From assembly GCA_030789695.1 (NCBI GenBank), contig CM061142.1, positions 359,513,486-359,577,485 of the forward strand: 64,000 bases of DNA, written 5' to 3'. The notes below the pieces were generated by a model. It had not been told where the DNA came from, ran no database searches, and was given only the letters and a program-made list of their open reading frames with translations. The translations under genes were made by a program, and so were the position numbers. This document shows, in pieces, positions 54,017 to 64,000 of this stretch (positions are counted from its first letter, which is position 1; every line of letters begins with the position of its first letter). Source of the stretch: Scilla litardierei (lineage: Eukaryota; Streptophyta; Magnoliopsida; Asparagales; Asparagaceae).

Positions 54017-56445
54017 TGTAACGACTGGTTTTCATGTATTTGGATTATCTATATTATATATATATATTTTGGTGGATTTTCTCCTCATGTGTGGTTTTCG
54101 TCTCCGTAGCTTTCATTTTCGATCGTTTCGTCGTGATTTCCTAGCTTCTTCCTTAGAATCGTTGAGTTTTGGAGTAAGTCACTCGTGACGAGCTTCATAT
54201 CGCTCATATCTTAGAGATAGGTTGATCCTAGAAGCCGTAGGAATCTTCTCGAAGCTTCGCGCTTCGATTCGGCACTTTTAGTGCACTTTAGTTGGTTCAA
54301 GAAGGGGGACCAACCGACTAGATTGAGATCTAGTCGGTCAGGAACTCTACTGGAACCGACTAGTTCATTGAATCAATTGTACAGGAGTTACTGTTTACTT
54401 TTAGTCGGTCTAAGAACAACCACCAACCGACTAGATGCGCAACTAGTCGGTCAGAACTTGCTCTCAGACCGACTAGTTTCTGTCAGTAAATTTCACCTAA
54501 GTTACTGTTTATTGTTAGTCGGTCCATGAACACTCACCGACCGACTAGGTTGCAAACTAGTCGGTCGACGGGCCTTCACAGACCGACTAATTCATTACCC
54601 AGACTTTTCCCTACTTTCGCTGTTTGGTTTTAGTCGGTCACAGTTATCCGACCGACCAACTAGTTCTCAAACTAGTCGGTTAGCCAACCTTCTTTGACTG
54701 ACTAATCAGTGTCGAAACCCTAATTTTTGGGCAGCCGCCGGCTGTGCCTATTTAAACCCCCCAAATGTTTTCTTTTCTTCTTTCATTTCTCCTGGGCATC
54801 CTTCTTCCCCAAACCATCATCCATCTTCCCCTAGCCTTCCTCCTTCATCAAGAGCCCCTCTCCCTCTCCATTTTGGCCGGCCACCACCTCTAGGTCACCG
54901 GAAAACCCCCAAAAATCCCCAAAACCCCATTTCTCCAGATTTTTTCCCCATTTCCAGATCTGAACCGTAGGTTCCCCGGATCGTTTCTTCCGTCGCCGTG
55001 CTTGCTCGGCATCGTTCTTCCGCTAACGATTCCGTAATAACTCGACCCTATAGAGATCTCTTAACCCGTTTGTGTTTTTGTAAACCCCTAATAAAAACTA
55101 GGTTGGATGTTGTTCTAATATTGTTTTGCCATGGCAGCGATCTCATCTCCGTAGTTAGCATTTGTGTGACGGCCTCGTTGATCGTCATCCTCGGTGCTAG
55201 GCAAGTGAAACTTGCCACTTAGGGTTTTAGGCCATGTCTTAGGCCATTTGCTTGTTGTAGGCGTAAAAGAGACTAGGTGACGAAATGATACTCGCCTAGG
55301 CGCAAATTCAGGAACTAGCTTGACAACGAAGCTAGATCCGACATTTATCATGTTGCACAACTACCATGTCATGTTTAATTTCAATTAACAGTACGCGAAT
55401 TAATTGTCATGTCATTGCATTCTTTAAGTGTTCCCGTGATTGCGTAGCTCCGCTACACCTTGTGAAATGATTGAGGCTAGGCACCTGCTTTTAGCGGGCA
55501 CAACCCTACGCCAAATTGTGAACCTAATAACAAGCTCTTGTGCGGGGCAACCCTGGCTCATTTACTGAGCATCGTGTACATGGACCCTGGCTTGTTTACG
55601 TGTGGGATGGGGTAAGGGTTAAGCGGCCATTCAATTGGGAGTATGCCCGATCAGCAACTTCAGTTGTAAGGCGTAAACTCTGGATTCTAGGGTAGTGTTA
55701 AGCGGCCAATCAGTGTGAATGTCCAACAGTTCAGCTGTAAGGCGTAAACATCTACAAACAACTTGAAACGTGACTAGCGAAAAGATTGAGATTGGTAGTA
55801 GCTTGGCTACTCTTGACATGCCCTGATAAATTGTTCTCTTGCACTTATTGTTTCACCATGTCTTACTTGTGCCCTCATACCATAACTGCCATGTCATGCA
55901 TACTATAACTGCTAGGTTGTTAGTTTACCTTCATTTTCAGTTTCCTTGCCCAAGTCTTTTAGACTTGCTGACATGTGCCCCTTTACTCTTTTGGGTGACA
56001 CATGTTAGATCCTGAGCCTGAGTTCATTGTTGAGGACGAGGTGTTTGCAGACGTCGAGCCCGAGCCTGTGTTTGATAAGGACTTCGTGGACACGGGCGAT
56101 CAGTCGTAGAGACTGTTCGTGTTGTTGTTAGACTGTTTTGTTATCGGTGCGTGGCACCAATACTTTGTTATGTTGTCCCTTTTGTTGGCCTTGTTCTGGG
56201 CCTTTAGACTCTTTCTTTTAGCCTGGTGGCTTTTCTGGATGTTGAACTTAATTTTAATGTCGGACAAATTCTGAGATTTGAGATTTTATTTCTGTCTCTC
56301 CTTGTGCTATTATTATTGTTCCGTTTGTGGTTACATGGACCTGCTTATGTTTTATTGACGCTTATCGGGTTTGGGGCTTCACAGCTCCACTCTCGTGCGA
56401 ACCTTTTCACGTCTCGCCTCCATTTTAGGAAAGCGGGGCGTGACA
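54017..56445 (+). repeat. 3' LTR of G2
   Basis: Nearly identical to the 5' LTR, with the same array (54,313-54,706), TATA box and micro-ORF (56,002-56,109). Most differences noticed are C/T or G/A. The donor AG-GTAAGT of the 5' LTR is AG-GCAAGT here (near 55,200). Confidence 0.95.
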
Positions 56446-57360
56446 ATTGGTTTGGGTTAATACCATACTACATCACATGTATAATGGAGTCAGTTTCTAA
56501 AAATGACCATGTCATATCTTGTGGAGACTCAATAACCCTGACAGGCATCTTTTAGTCCTTAATCCAAAAACAAGAAGGGCTACGGCTAATCTTGAATAAG
56601 CTTTTTAATGTATTTTGCTAGATATAATTGATGGTTTTACATAATCATAATTCACATCCTTGGTCCAACAGAACATGGCCAGAGATTTGCAAGGCCAGGA
56701 TCAAAATCCCCAATCGAGCTAGGGTGACCCACAACACTAGTCAAACATGCTAGACCTGATCACAATCCTTTAAGGATACTACTTATTCATATGTATGACA
56801 TCGACTTGAAATGGCTTCATTAAAACTAGTTAATCCTATCAACTAGTTGAATCTTAAAATTTGAAATTATTAGGATTGGTTAATAACCTTTATTAAAGTC
56901 CTTATCAATTATAAGGATTATTAGGGGGCTATCCTAATCATGTATTAGGGATTTAAAGTTCAAGTTGCAACAATTTAAAACATAGCCTTTTTTTCAAAAT
57001 TATTATTAGAACAATTAAAATAATATTTGTACGAGAGGGCTACCCTAATCAAGTATTAGGAGTTTAATTTGTTGCAACAATTTTAAAGCATAGCATGTGC
57101 ATAAAAATAATCTTATAATTTTCTGAAAGCTTTTTAATGGCTATCCTAAAAGTTTTTCTTGTATTATCACACAATCAACAAGAAATAATATAACCATTAA
57201 AAAATCAACTAAACAATTTAGCATAATTACCAATTAACTAAAAATTATAACATAAAATTTAGCTAAACATGCAACTTAAAATTTATCTTGTAAGTTTAAT
57301 TTATACAAAATTAATAATCATCATATAATAATTAAGATCTAGTTTTAAAAGTATCACATG
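56446..57360 (-). other. Internal/leader region of copia-C element H, right part
   Basis: It resumes H after G2. CGGCTACGGCTAATC near 56,580 matches 30,800, and 56,780 onwards matches 42,135 onwards. AT-rich, no domain recognised. It ends abruptly at ATCACATG, where the GC-rich E3 LTR begins. Confidence 0.7.
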
Positions 57361-58157
57361 TGTTTCAGAGTGTTTTCTCACTACAAAGCGTTGACCGTGG
57401 ACTACCCGGTCAACGTGGTCAAGGGGCCCGCTTGGGTCCCTCGGGTAAGTCGAGTTGGTGCAGACGAGGCTCGAGTCGGATCTACAGACGACGTGGAGCG
57501 CGTCGGCTGGGTCGAATCGGGGGCCTCGGCCGTTGGTAGGGCGAGGGGAAGCCTCGGCCTGGGTTGAGACGCTCGGCCTCGGTCGGTTGCGCTCGGCCTC
57601 GGCGGTTGGACGACGAGGGGAAGCCTCAATCGTCCAGCTGGTTGCGTGGTCGGCGAGGGGCGGAGGGGAAGCATCGGCCCGTGGATTGGATATCCTCCTG
57701 CGTAGACGAGGACACTCGTCAGGGGGGCCGGACATTGGTTCCAGCCAAAACCCCTCCGATGCCTAAGTCAGACAGTGATCTGAAAGAGGAGGCCCGGCGG
57801 AGACGGTACGACTCGAGAGGAGATCGGTACGGCGTCTCACGGCGCGAGCGGGGGAGAAAGGAGGAGAAATGGGGGAGCTAGGTCGTTAATGGAGTACCTT
57901 AGGTTTTGAATACCTGAGATGCGGTCCTTTGTCCTGTCGTCCTCCTAGCCCCTTTATAGACCTCCGCCGTGATTGCCCCTGACCCACGTCGCTCGTCCGC
58001 CGCCAATCGTGCCCCCTCAATCCCCCCCCGTCGCCGCTCCCTACGCCACGCCAGCATCTCCCCATAACTGCCATTAAGTGGTAGCGGGATCGAGGGAGCG
58101 GTTATCGCAGGAGTGGGTAAGTGACCCGTGTGTTACCGGGGTCGGGTCGGATCGACA
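57361..58157 (-). repeat. 3' LTR of E3 (about 0.8 kb)
   Basis: On the minus strand it starts TGTCGATCC at 58,157 after a purine tract and ends CTGAAACA at 57,361. Only one copy is visible, so the limits rest on the sharp switch from AT-rich copia sequence and TG...CA ends. It contains three GAGGGGAAGC phrases (57,542-57,672) and a 9-bp inverted repeat CGTTGACCG/CGGTCAACG (57,389-57,415). No gene is present. Confidence 0.7.
57951..57962 (-). promoter_or_regulatory. TATA box in E3 LTR
   Basis: CTATAAAGGGGC on the minus strand, about 200 bp inside the LTR. No palindrome array precedes it. Confidence 0.55.
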
Positions 58158-58585
58158 TTTGGGGGAGTCCCCCATAGGGCCTTATCGAGTGGGCCTGAGT
58201 GCGCAGATGGGCTCTTGACCGGAGGTCGGGTTTCTGGGCTCGTGTCTTTCGGGCCTCGGCCAAATAGGCGTAACAATTGCCCCCATCGGTCGGGTCGATC
58301 GGCCTCGGCCGGTTCGGCTCGGCCGATGTGACTTCCGCCGACTTTGACAGGCTCGCCAGTCGATGCCGACTCATTTATTAGTCGTCATCATGAGTTGGCC
58401 CGTTCGATACTTTTAAGGCGCGGGCTCCGAAGCGCCGTCGGTCCTCTGATGCTGCCACGTGTAGCTGCAAGCTTATCCCCACCGCTCGCGGGGTCGTCTT
58501 AAGTTGAGAAGCCGAGGGGTTCGTGAGCCGCCATCCCGTCGTTTTCTTCTTTGCGCTTATCCCTATTCTGCCTGAGCTCTGCCTC
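58158..58585. other. E3 polypurine tract and region before the antisense ORF
   Basis: Next to the LTR lies a short palindrome GGGGGAGTCCCCC (58,160-58,172), the likely purine tract on the minus strand. The rest is GC-rich with CCTCGGCC/TCGGCCGA phrases near 58,250-58,325 and would act as the 5' flank of the antisense ORF. No gene is seen. Confidence 0.5.
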
Positions 58586-60721
58586 ATGTCGTCTTCCTCT
58601 GCCACGGGTTCGGGTCGGCCGGAGCGCGACGCGGCTCCGGGCCTGGCGGGTAGCCCTCCTTCGGCGATTTGTCGGCACGGGGATGATCTTTCAGGGGTGC
58701 CCCCAGAGGTCTTGTCGTGGCCTTCGTCGATCTGTGCCACCGCCATCGGGAGCCTGCGCTCCGCCTACCTGCTTCCGCCTTACTCGGCTCGTGCCCTTGG
58801 GGCTGACGAGCGGATCTGCTTTCCTGGCCCCAACGAGGTTGGAATATACGAGAAGTGTTTCCACTTCGGGCTTCGTTTCCCGCTCCATCCTTTTATCGTT
58901 GAATTCCTTCAGGCCCACAACGTGTGCCTGTGTCAATTCTGCCCCAACGCCGTCGGGCTCCTCGTCGGGTTCATTGTTGTCTGTATGTTGAGGGGAGTGG
59001 CGCCCTCTCTTCGTCTCTTTGCCCAGTTCTACCGCCTGAGCCACCATCAATCAGGGGCGTGGATTTACATCAGCGCCCGCCCGAAAATGACCCTGGTGCT
59101 GGGGTTGCCGAGCTCCCTGAAATGCTGGAAGGGGGAATACGTGTTTGTCACGTTCCCGTCGAGTGTACCCTTCCCGGTTAGGTGGGAGGCGGCCGGTGCA
59201 GTCATCCTCGATCTGGGTGAGCCGACGGTCGCCGAGCAGCAGACGGCGAAGGACATGCTGGCGATTCCTGCGAGGGAGCGCTCGATCGACGTCCTCTTTA
59301 GTGACCATAACTTGCGTAAGACGGTGTGGCCCCTAGGTAAGCTTCTCCGAGTGTTCGCCATTCGAGGTCGCCCGGGCTCTGCTTGGTCTCTCATTTCTCC
59401 TTTGAGTGCAGGTGGATTCCCTCTCAGTCCTTCTCCCGCCAGTGCTCACGTGCAGGTCCCAGATCTGGATCCGTGCAGATCATGTGCTGGAGGTCCGGAA
59501 GAAGCAGCGGGTCGTGACCACGACCGGAGGCTCAAAAAGGAAGAGGGTGTCATCCTCCTCTCTCCCCTTGCTGGGGTCTTCCAAGAGGGTCCGTGAGGGG
59601 GTCGAGGTGGTTGATGTCCTGCCGACTGCTGATCAACCTCAACCTGCCCCCGTTGAGGTTGCTTGGCTGTGGGTCGGCCCTTCACCTCTCCCAGACGGTT
59701 CTCTCCCCGATGCCTACGATCGGTATCTTGGCGCATTCCGCTCCACTCCTGGCGAGTTCCCTTCGTCAGGGGAGGGTCTTCTTCGTCCACGCTTCCCGGT
59801 GGGGGAGAAGGAGTCGGTGTTTTCGAGCCGCGGAGCCGCCGCACGAGTGGCCGAGAACTGTAGTCTCCCTCCCGATCAGGTAGTGTTGGACGGAGTCAGA
59901 GGTGACTGTTTGGCCACCTTCGTGATTCGGGCTGGTCAACAGGTAGTGTGTCTCTGCTTGTCCTCCCTTCCTCCAGCTGCTTTCACTGCGTTACCTTCGT
60001 TGCCTTGGTGCAGTTGTCCTCGGTGGGCCTCTCAATGAGGCGCCAATTCGCGGTTCTTCCCAAAGCCAAATCCGATGCCGGGCGAGGCCTTGTAGCCCCC
60101 TGTGAGGAGGGGGAGGCAGGTCAGTTAGAGGAAGCGCGGGTCCAGTCCTTGGAGTCCTGCGTAACTGAGCTGTCCTCTGCCCTGGAGGAGGCGGACCGGG
60201 AGAGAGCCTTGGCTCTGACTGCAAATTCGGAGGCCGAGGCATGGGTCGCCGAGCTTTTGAGAGGCGCCGACACGTCTGGGGGAGCTGGACAGATCCCCAC
60301 CCCTGCTGCTGCCTCCGAGACCTTGGAGCTCTCCGATCGTCTGGAAGCGGCGGAGGAGCAGGCGAGGATCCTCCTTGCTCAACTTGGCGAGAGATCCCAG
60401 GAGATCGAGAAGGAGAGGGCGGAGCACCAATGCCAGATCGAGACCTTAGAGGCCCGGATGCGTGGGCTTGAGGAGGTGGATCCGGCCCGGATCGCTCAGG
60501 ATGCCGTGGCTGAGTATGCCACCTCATTTGTTGAGACCGCCTTATCGGAGGCGTTCGAGAAGGGCTTCACCCGGTGTCAGTCCGAGATCCAAAATAAGTT
60601 CCCACTCTCGGGGGTTAACTTCGAGGATCTTCGGATGTACCCTGACGTCGAACGGAGTATGGGGGAAGGCCCTAGTGGACTGCTAGCCTGTGGCTCCACC
60701 GGTGCCCCCGGAGAAAAATGA
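58586..60721 (+). CDS. Antisense additional ORF of E3, three exons
   Basis: The start is ATG at 58,586 (MSSSSATGSGRPERD). Exon 1 runs to 59,336 (donor G-GTAAGC, phase 1). Exon 2 begins after 59,427, 59,442 or 59,478 (all keep the frame) and ends at 59,942 (donor GTAGTG, phase 0). Exon 3 is 60,014-60,721, after acceptor GGTGCAG. Exon 1 (about residues 70-230) carries the domain Pfam calls 'putative gypsy type transposon', recognisable in CFHFGLRFPLHPFIVEFLQA and FAQFYRLSHHQSGAWIYI. Exon 2 is basic and serine-rich. Exon 3 is a glutamate-rich coiled coil. Its stop is 108 bp from the pol stop on the other strand. No internal stops were seen in the spliced reading. The function of these proteins is unknown. 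Confidence 0.75.
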
Positions 60722-60829
60722 GGGAGGGGAATGCCCCTCGGTCTCTTCGTGCGTCTCTTTGTATATCTTTTTGCTTTATCTGGAAAGGAATGAATTCAAA
60801 ACAAATTTATTTCATAAGAAACAATACAT
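60722..60829. other. Convergent intergenic gap in E3
   Basis: 108 bp between the antisense ORF stop and the pol stop, with T-rich and A-rich blocks. Possible polyadenylation region for the antisense transcript; no precise signal claimed. Confidence 0.35.
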
Positions 60830-63800
60830 TTATTGAAAGTATTTGCGTAAATGTTCCGCATTCCAGGTGTGAGTGAGAATCCTCCCCTCCATATCGGCTA
60901 GTCGGTAGGCTGCGGGTCCGAGGACCTCGATGACTTTGTAGGGCCCCTCCCATCTAGCCGCGAGCTTCCCTTTGCGAGCGGTATCAGAGTTGAAGCCCGC
61001 TTTTCAGAGGACCGGGTCTCCAAGGTGGAAGCTTCTTCCCCGTACCCGAGCGTTGTAGTATCGGGCCACCTTCTGCTTCTGGCGGATGATGGTGGCCAGT
61101 GCCTGCTCCTGTCGCTCGCCGAGGAGCTCCAGACTGAGCTCCAGACCATGCGAGTTCATGTCTTCGTCAAATTATTTGAGGCGGAGAGATTCTTCGCCCA
61201 ATTCGACCGGCACCACCGCCTCCGCCCCGTAGGTGAGCATGAATGGGGTCTCGCCAGTGGCCTCCTTGTGGGTCGTCCGGTATGACCAGAGTATCCCGGG
61301 GAGCTCCTCCGGCCAGTTCCCTTCAGCGTCTTTCACTTTCTTTCGGAGGGGCTCTATGATGCACTTGTTGGCCGCTTCCACCATTCCGTTGGTCTGGGGG
61401 TGCTCTACAGAGGCGAAGAGAAGCTTGATTCCCCATTCCTCGCAAAAATCTTTGAACCCTGCGGAGTCGAACTGCTTCCCATTGTCTGTGACGATGGCCC
61501 GTGGCACTCCGAATCTGGAGATGATGGAATTCCACACGAAGCTTTTGGCTTTCTTCCACGTGATGGTGGCCAACGGTTCGGCCTCGATCCACTTGGTGAA
61601 GTAGTCCACCGCCACAATCAGATACTTCCGCTGCCCTCGGCCCGGTTTAAACGGTCCGAGGATGTCGAGCCCCCATTTCGCAAAGGGGACGGGGCTCACG
61701 ATAGGGATGAGCTCTGACGGGGGAGTCGAGGTGTGGTGGGCATACCTCTGGCATTCTTGGCATTTTTGGACGTAACTTGTTGCGTCTTGGGCCAGGGTCG
61801 GCCAGTAGTATCCCTGCCTCAAGATCTTCTGTGCGACCATCTTGCCCCCGTGGTGATTCCCGCAGATCCCTTCGTGAACCTCCCGTAGGACGTAGTCAGC
61901 TTCCTGCGGTCCGATGCACTTCAAGTATGGGAGGAAATCCGTCTTGGTCCAGCGTCTCCGGTTGAGCGTCCCCTCATGGATCACGTATCGGAGCGCCTTT
62001 CTCTCCAGGGTACGGCGTTCGTCCCCATCTGTCGGCACCTCCCCATGAGTGAGGTACCGGATGATCGGGTCCATCCAGGTGGGTTCCCGGTCGATCGCCA
62101 TCATCTCCTGCTCTTCCGTGCTGGGGGAATGCAGATTCTCCACGTAGATGGTGCGGCCCAGCTCCTTTGGCGAGGACGATGCTAGCTTCGACAACGCATC
62201 TGCCCGTGCATTCTCCGATCGCGGGAGGTGCAAGACTTCCATGTTCTTGAATTTGCACAACGCCACTCTGGCGACAGTGAGATACCTCTGCATCGCCTCC
62301 TCCCGCGCCTCGTAACTCCCCAGGAGTTAGTTGACAATGAGCTTCGAGTCGCTGAGGAGGCGGATGGACTCGGCCCCGAGCTCCAGGGCCAGCCTTAGGC
62401 CGTTGATCACCGCTTCGTATTCCGCCACGTTGTTGGTGGCTGGGAACTCGAACCGCAACGCGTATTCCATAATGTTCCCTTCCGGAGATCGGATCGCAAT
62501 CCCCGTCCCGCCTCCTGACTGTGTGGCCGATCCGTCCACATGGACGATCCACGCTCCTGGAACTCCTGGCTGGAGGTGGTCAGCCGAAAGAAAGGACAAG
62601 GGTTGGGGAATTACCGTTGCTGAGCCTTCTTCCTCCGGGGGGCCATTTCCCTCCGTTGTGCACTCAGCGATGAAGTCGGCCAGGGCCTGCCCTTTGATGG
62701 CCGTGCATGGTTTGAATCGGAGGTCGAACTCGCTCAGTTCCACTCCCCAGTTTAGCATCCTCCCCATTCGATCGAATCTCTTGAGGTTCTGCTCCAGTTG
62801 TGAGTCGGTCAGGATCAGTATGGTGTGGGCCTGGAAATAGGGTCGGAGCCTTCGTGCTGAGAGAACGAGGGCGTACGCCAGTTTCTCCATGGGCGAGTAT
62901 CGCACCTCCGCCCCCTTCAAGATCCGGCTCGTGTAGTATACCGGCCACTGCACCCCTCCGTCTTCCCGGATCAGCACCGAACTCACAGCTTCCTCCGCGC
63001 ACGCCAGGTAAAGGCTCAGCGACTCCCCTTCCCATGGCTTGGACAGGAGGGGCGGGCTACGGAGATACTCCTTGAGATCCGCGAACGCCCTGGAGCAGTC
63101 TTCGTCCCATAGTATCGCCTTCCTATTATCTGAAGGTTCCGCGATCGCTTTCCTCAGGACCTTGAAGAAGGGAAGCGATCTTTCCGCTGATTTGGAAAGG
63201 AATCGCCCCAGGGCTGCGATGCGCCCATTCAGCCTCTGCAGCTCTTTGATCGTCGTCGGCTCTCGCATGTTGATCAGCGCCTCGATCTTGTCAGGATTAG
63301 CTTCAATGCCACGGTTAGTTATCATAAACCCCAAGAATTTGCCAGATCTTACCCCGAATGTGCACTTTGCGGGGTTGAGTCGAATGTGGTGTCGTCGCAA
63401 CCACTCGAAGGTCTCCCGCAGGTCGGCGATGTGGTCTTCCGGTCGTTTTGACTTGACAAGCATGTCGTCGACGTAGACTTCTAGGTTCCTCCCGATCTGG
63501 GAGCTAAAAACCTTGTTGACCATTCTCTGGTAGGTGGCCCCTGCGTTCTTCAAGCCAAAGGGCATCTTCTTGTAGCAGTAAGTTCCCCGGTCCGTCGTGA
63601 AGGCTGTCATTTCTTCGTCCCGGGGGTCCATCTGGACTTGATTGTACCCCGAGTAGGCGTCCATGAAGCTAAGCATCTCGTACCCCGAGGCGTTGTCCAC
63701 CAGGTGGTCGATGCGCGGCAAGGGGTAGCTGTCCTTGGGGCAAGCCTTGTTGAGGTCACTGAAGTCCACGCACATTCGCCATTTCCCGTTGGGCTTCCTG

Positions 63801-64000
63801 ACCATCACCACGTTCGACAGCCATTCCGGGTACCAGACCTCCCGTATGAAGCCGGCGTCAAGGAGACGCTCCACTTCCTCGGAGGCCGCCTTCATCTTCT
63901 CGCCGCCCAGGTTCCGCTTCTTCTGCCTGACTGGCTTGAAGTTGGGGTCGGCGTTGATCTGGTGGACAATCACCTGGGGGTCTATGCCGGGCATGTCCTC
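60830..64000 (-). pseudogene. pol of E3: RT, RNase H, second RNase H, integrase (5' end outside)
   Basis: The minus-strand frame enters at the right edge. RT: KPNGKWRMCVDFSDLNKACP, FMDAYSGYNQVQMDP, MPFGLKNAGATYQRMVNKVF and EVYVDDMLVKSK. RNase H follows (LYLACAEEAVSSVLIRE, PMEKLAYALVLSARRL, LILTDSQLEQNL). Then the archaeal-type RNase H unique to Tat elements (AWIVHVDGSATQSGGGTGIA, NNVAEYEAVINGLRLALELG). Integrase: HEGICGNHHGGKMV with CQECQRY, then KWGLDILGPF, AIVTDNGKQF and EHPQTNGMVEAANK. It ends in the C-terminal fold (AAYRLADMEGRI) with TAA at 60,830. Stops at 62,327, 61,172 and near 61,003 fit C-to-T changes of CAA or CGA codons. Confidence 0.9.

Larger units (their letters stand above)
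46756..56445 (+). mobile_element. Chromovirus G2 (Ty3/gypsy, Tekay/Del type), nearly complete
   Basis: LTRs of 2,431 and 2,429 bp (46,756-49,186; 54,017-56,445) begin TGTAACGACTGG and end GCGTGACA, and differ by only a few dozen bases by eye. Flanks are TTTGG and ATTGG, a 5-bp duplication with one change. The order is gag, intron, protease-RT-RNase H, integrase with an intron, chromodomain. Only three premature stops were found (50,321, 52,772, 53,845), each explained by CAA/CAG to TAA/TAG. It is the youngest-looking insertion in the window. Confidence 0.95.
21451..57360 (-). mobile_element. Ty1/copia element H (copia-C family), host of N, G1 and G2
   Basis: Its 3' LTR is 21,451 to about 23,961. 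Internal sequence runs 23,962-25,142, resumes at 45,379-46,755 after the N insertion, and again at 56,446-57,360 after G2. It then meets E3; the 5' LTR should lie beyond the window. Collinearity with copy N supports this: the sequence after 45,379 matches that after 29,375, and 56,780-57,360 matches 42,135-42,720. The coding parts are heavily decayed, and only a reverse-transcriptase fragment is recognisable. Confidence 0.75.
57361..64000 (-). mobile_element. Tat/Retand-type Ty3/gypsy element E3 (3' part)
   Basis: The minus strand runs from pol at the right edge (RT, RNase H, archaeal-type RNase H, integrase) to 60,830. An ORF on the opposite strand (58,586-60,721) follows, then a purine tract and the 3' LTR (58,157-57,361). 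A second RNase H and an antisense ORF near the 3' end are hallmarks of the Tat lineage, in particular Retand-like elements. gag, 5' LTR and primer site lie beyond the window. Confidence 0.88.

Noticed and set aside
58298..58325. TCGGCCGA phrases upstream of the E3 antisense ORF as another palindrome array
   Set aside because: Only a few irregular GC-rich copies without constant arms or spacing; not comparable with the arrays of A1, A2 and G2.
59991..60527. 178-codon minus-strand frame opposite exon 3 of the antisense ORF
   Set aside because: Proline/arginine-rich mirror of a glutamate-rich coiled coil; pol on that strand already ends at 60,830.
1..64000. Host genes, tRNA or rRNA genes, CRISPR, bacterial features
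   Set aside because: None seen. All recognisable coding sequence belongs to retrotransposons, and repeats are LTRs or promoter-linked palindromes, not spacer-repeat arrays.

Overview
This is plant nuclear DNA, almost certainly angiosperm, built almost entirely of nested LTR retrotransposons. I see no host protein-coding gene, tRNA, rRNA or CRISPR array. The evidence is Athila, Tekay-type chromovirus, Tat/Retand and Ty1/copia lineages, tRNA-Asp and tRNA-iMet primer sites, 5-bp target duplications and spliceosomal-type introns. It looks like intergenic heterochromatin of a medium or large genome; monocot versus eudicot cannot be decided.

Layout. (1) 1-17,615, minus strand: an Athila-like element, A1 (gag-protease and an Athila ORF1-like second ORF, no RT/integrase). 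It is interrupted between leader and gag by a second Athila-like element, A2 (7,363-15,717, TSD ATACT). (2) 17,616-21,450: decayed Ty1/copia pieces on the plus strand, with two short Helitron-like insertions in an LTR. (3) 21,451-57,360: a Ty1/copia family with about 2.5-kb LTRs, called copia-C, minus strand. Host copy H contains another copy of the same family, N, inserted at GATAC. An LTR-plus-internal unit is repeated in tandem at the left end. N is split by chromovirus G1 (30,818-41,147 plus a truncated tandem extension to 42,134). H is split by chromovirus G2 (46,756-56,445). (4) 57,361 to the right edge, minus strand: 3' LTR, antisense three-exon ORF and pol of a Tat/Retand-type element, E3, which continues beyond the window.

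Main signals. In A1, A2 and G2 an array of short palindromes lies directly upstream of a TATA box, and each element has its own palindrome sequence. In A1 and A2 this module occurs twice: in the LTR, and again inside the element in front of the second ORF, as if that ORF had its own promoter. G1 and G2 share a 114-nt phase-1 intron at the gag/protease border, and G2 alone has a 71-nt intron inside the integrase core. Many premature stops fit C-to-T changes at CAA, CAG or CGA codons, as expected for methylated, decaying elements.
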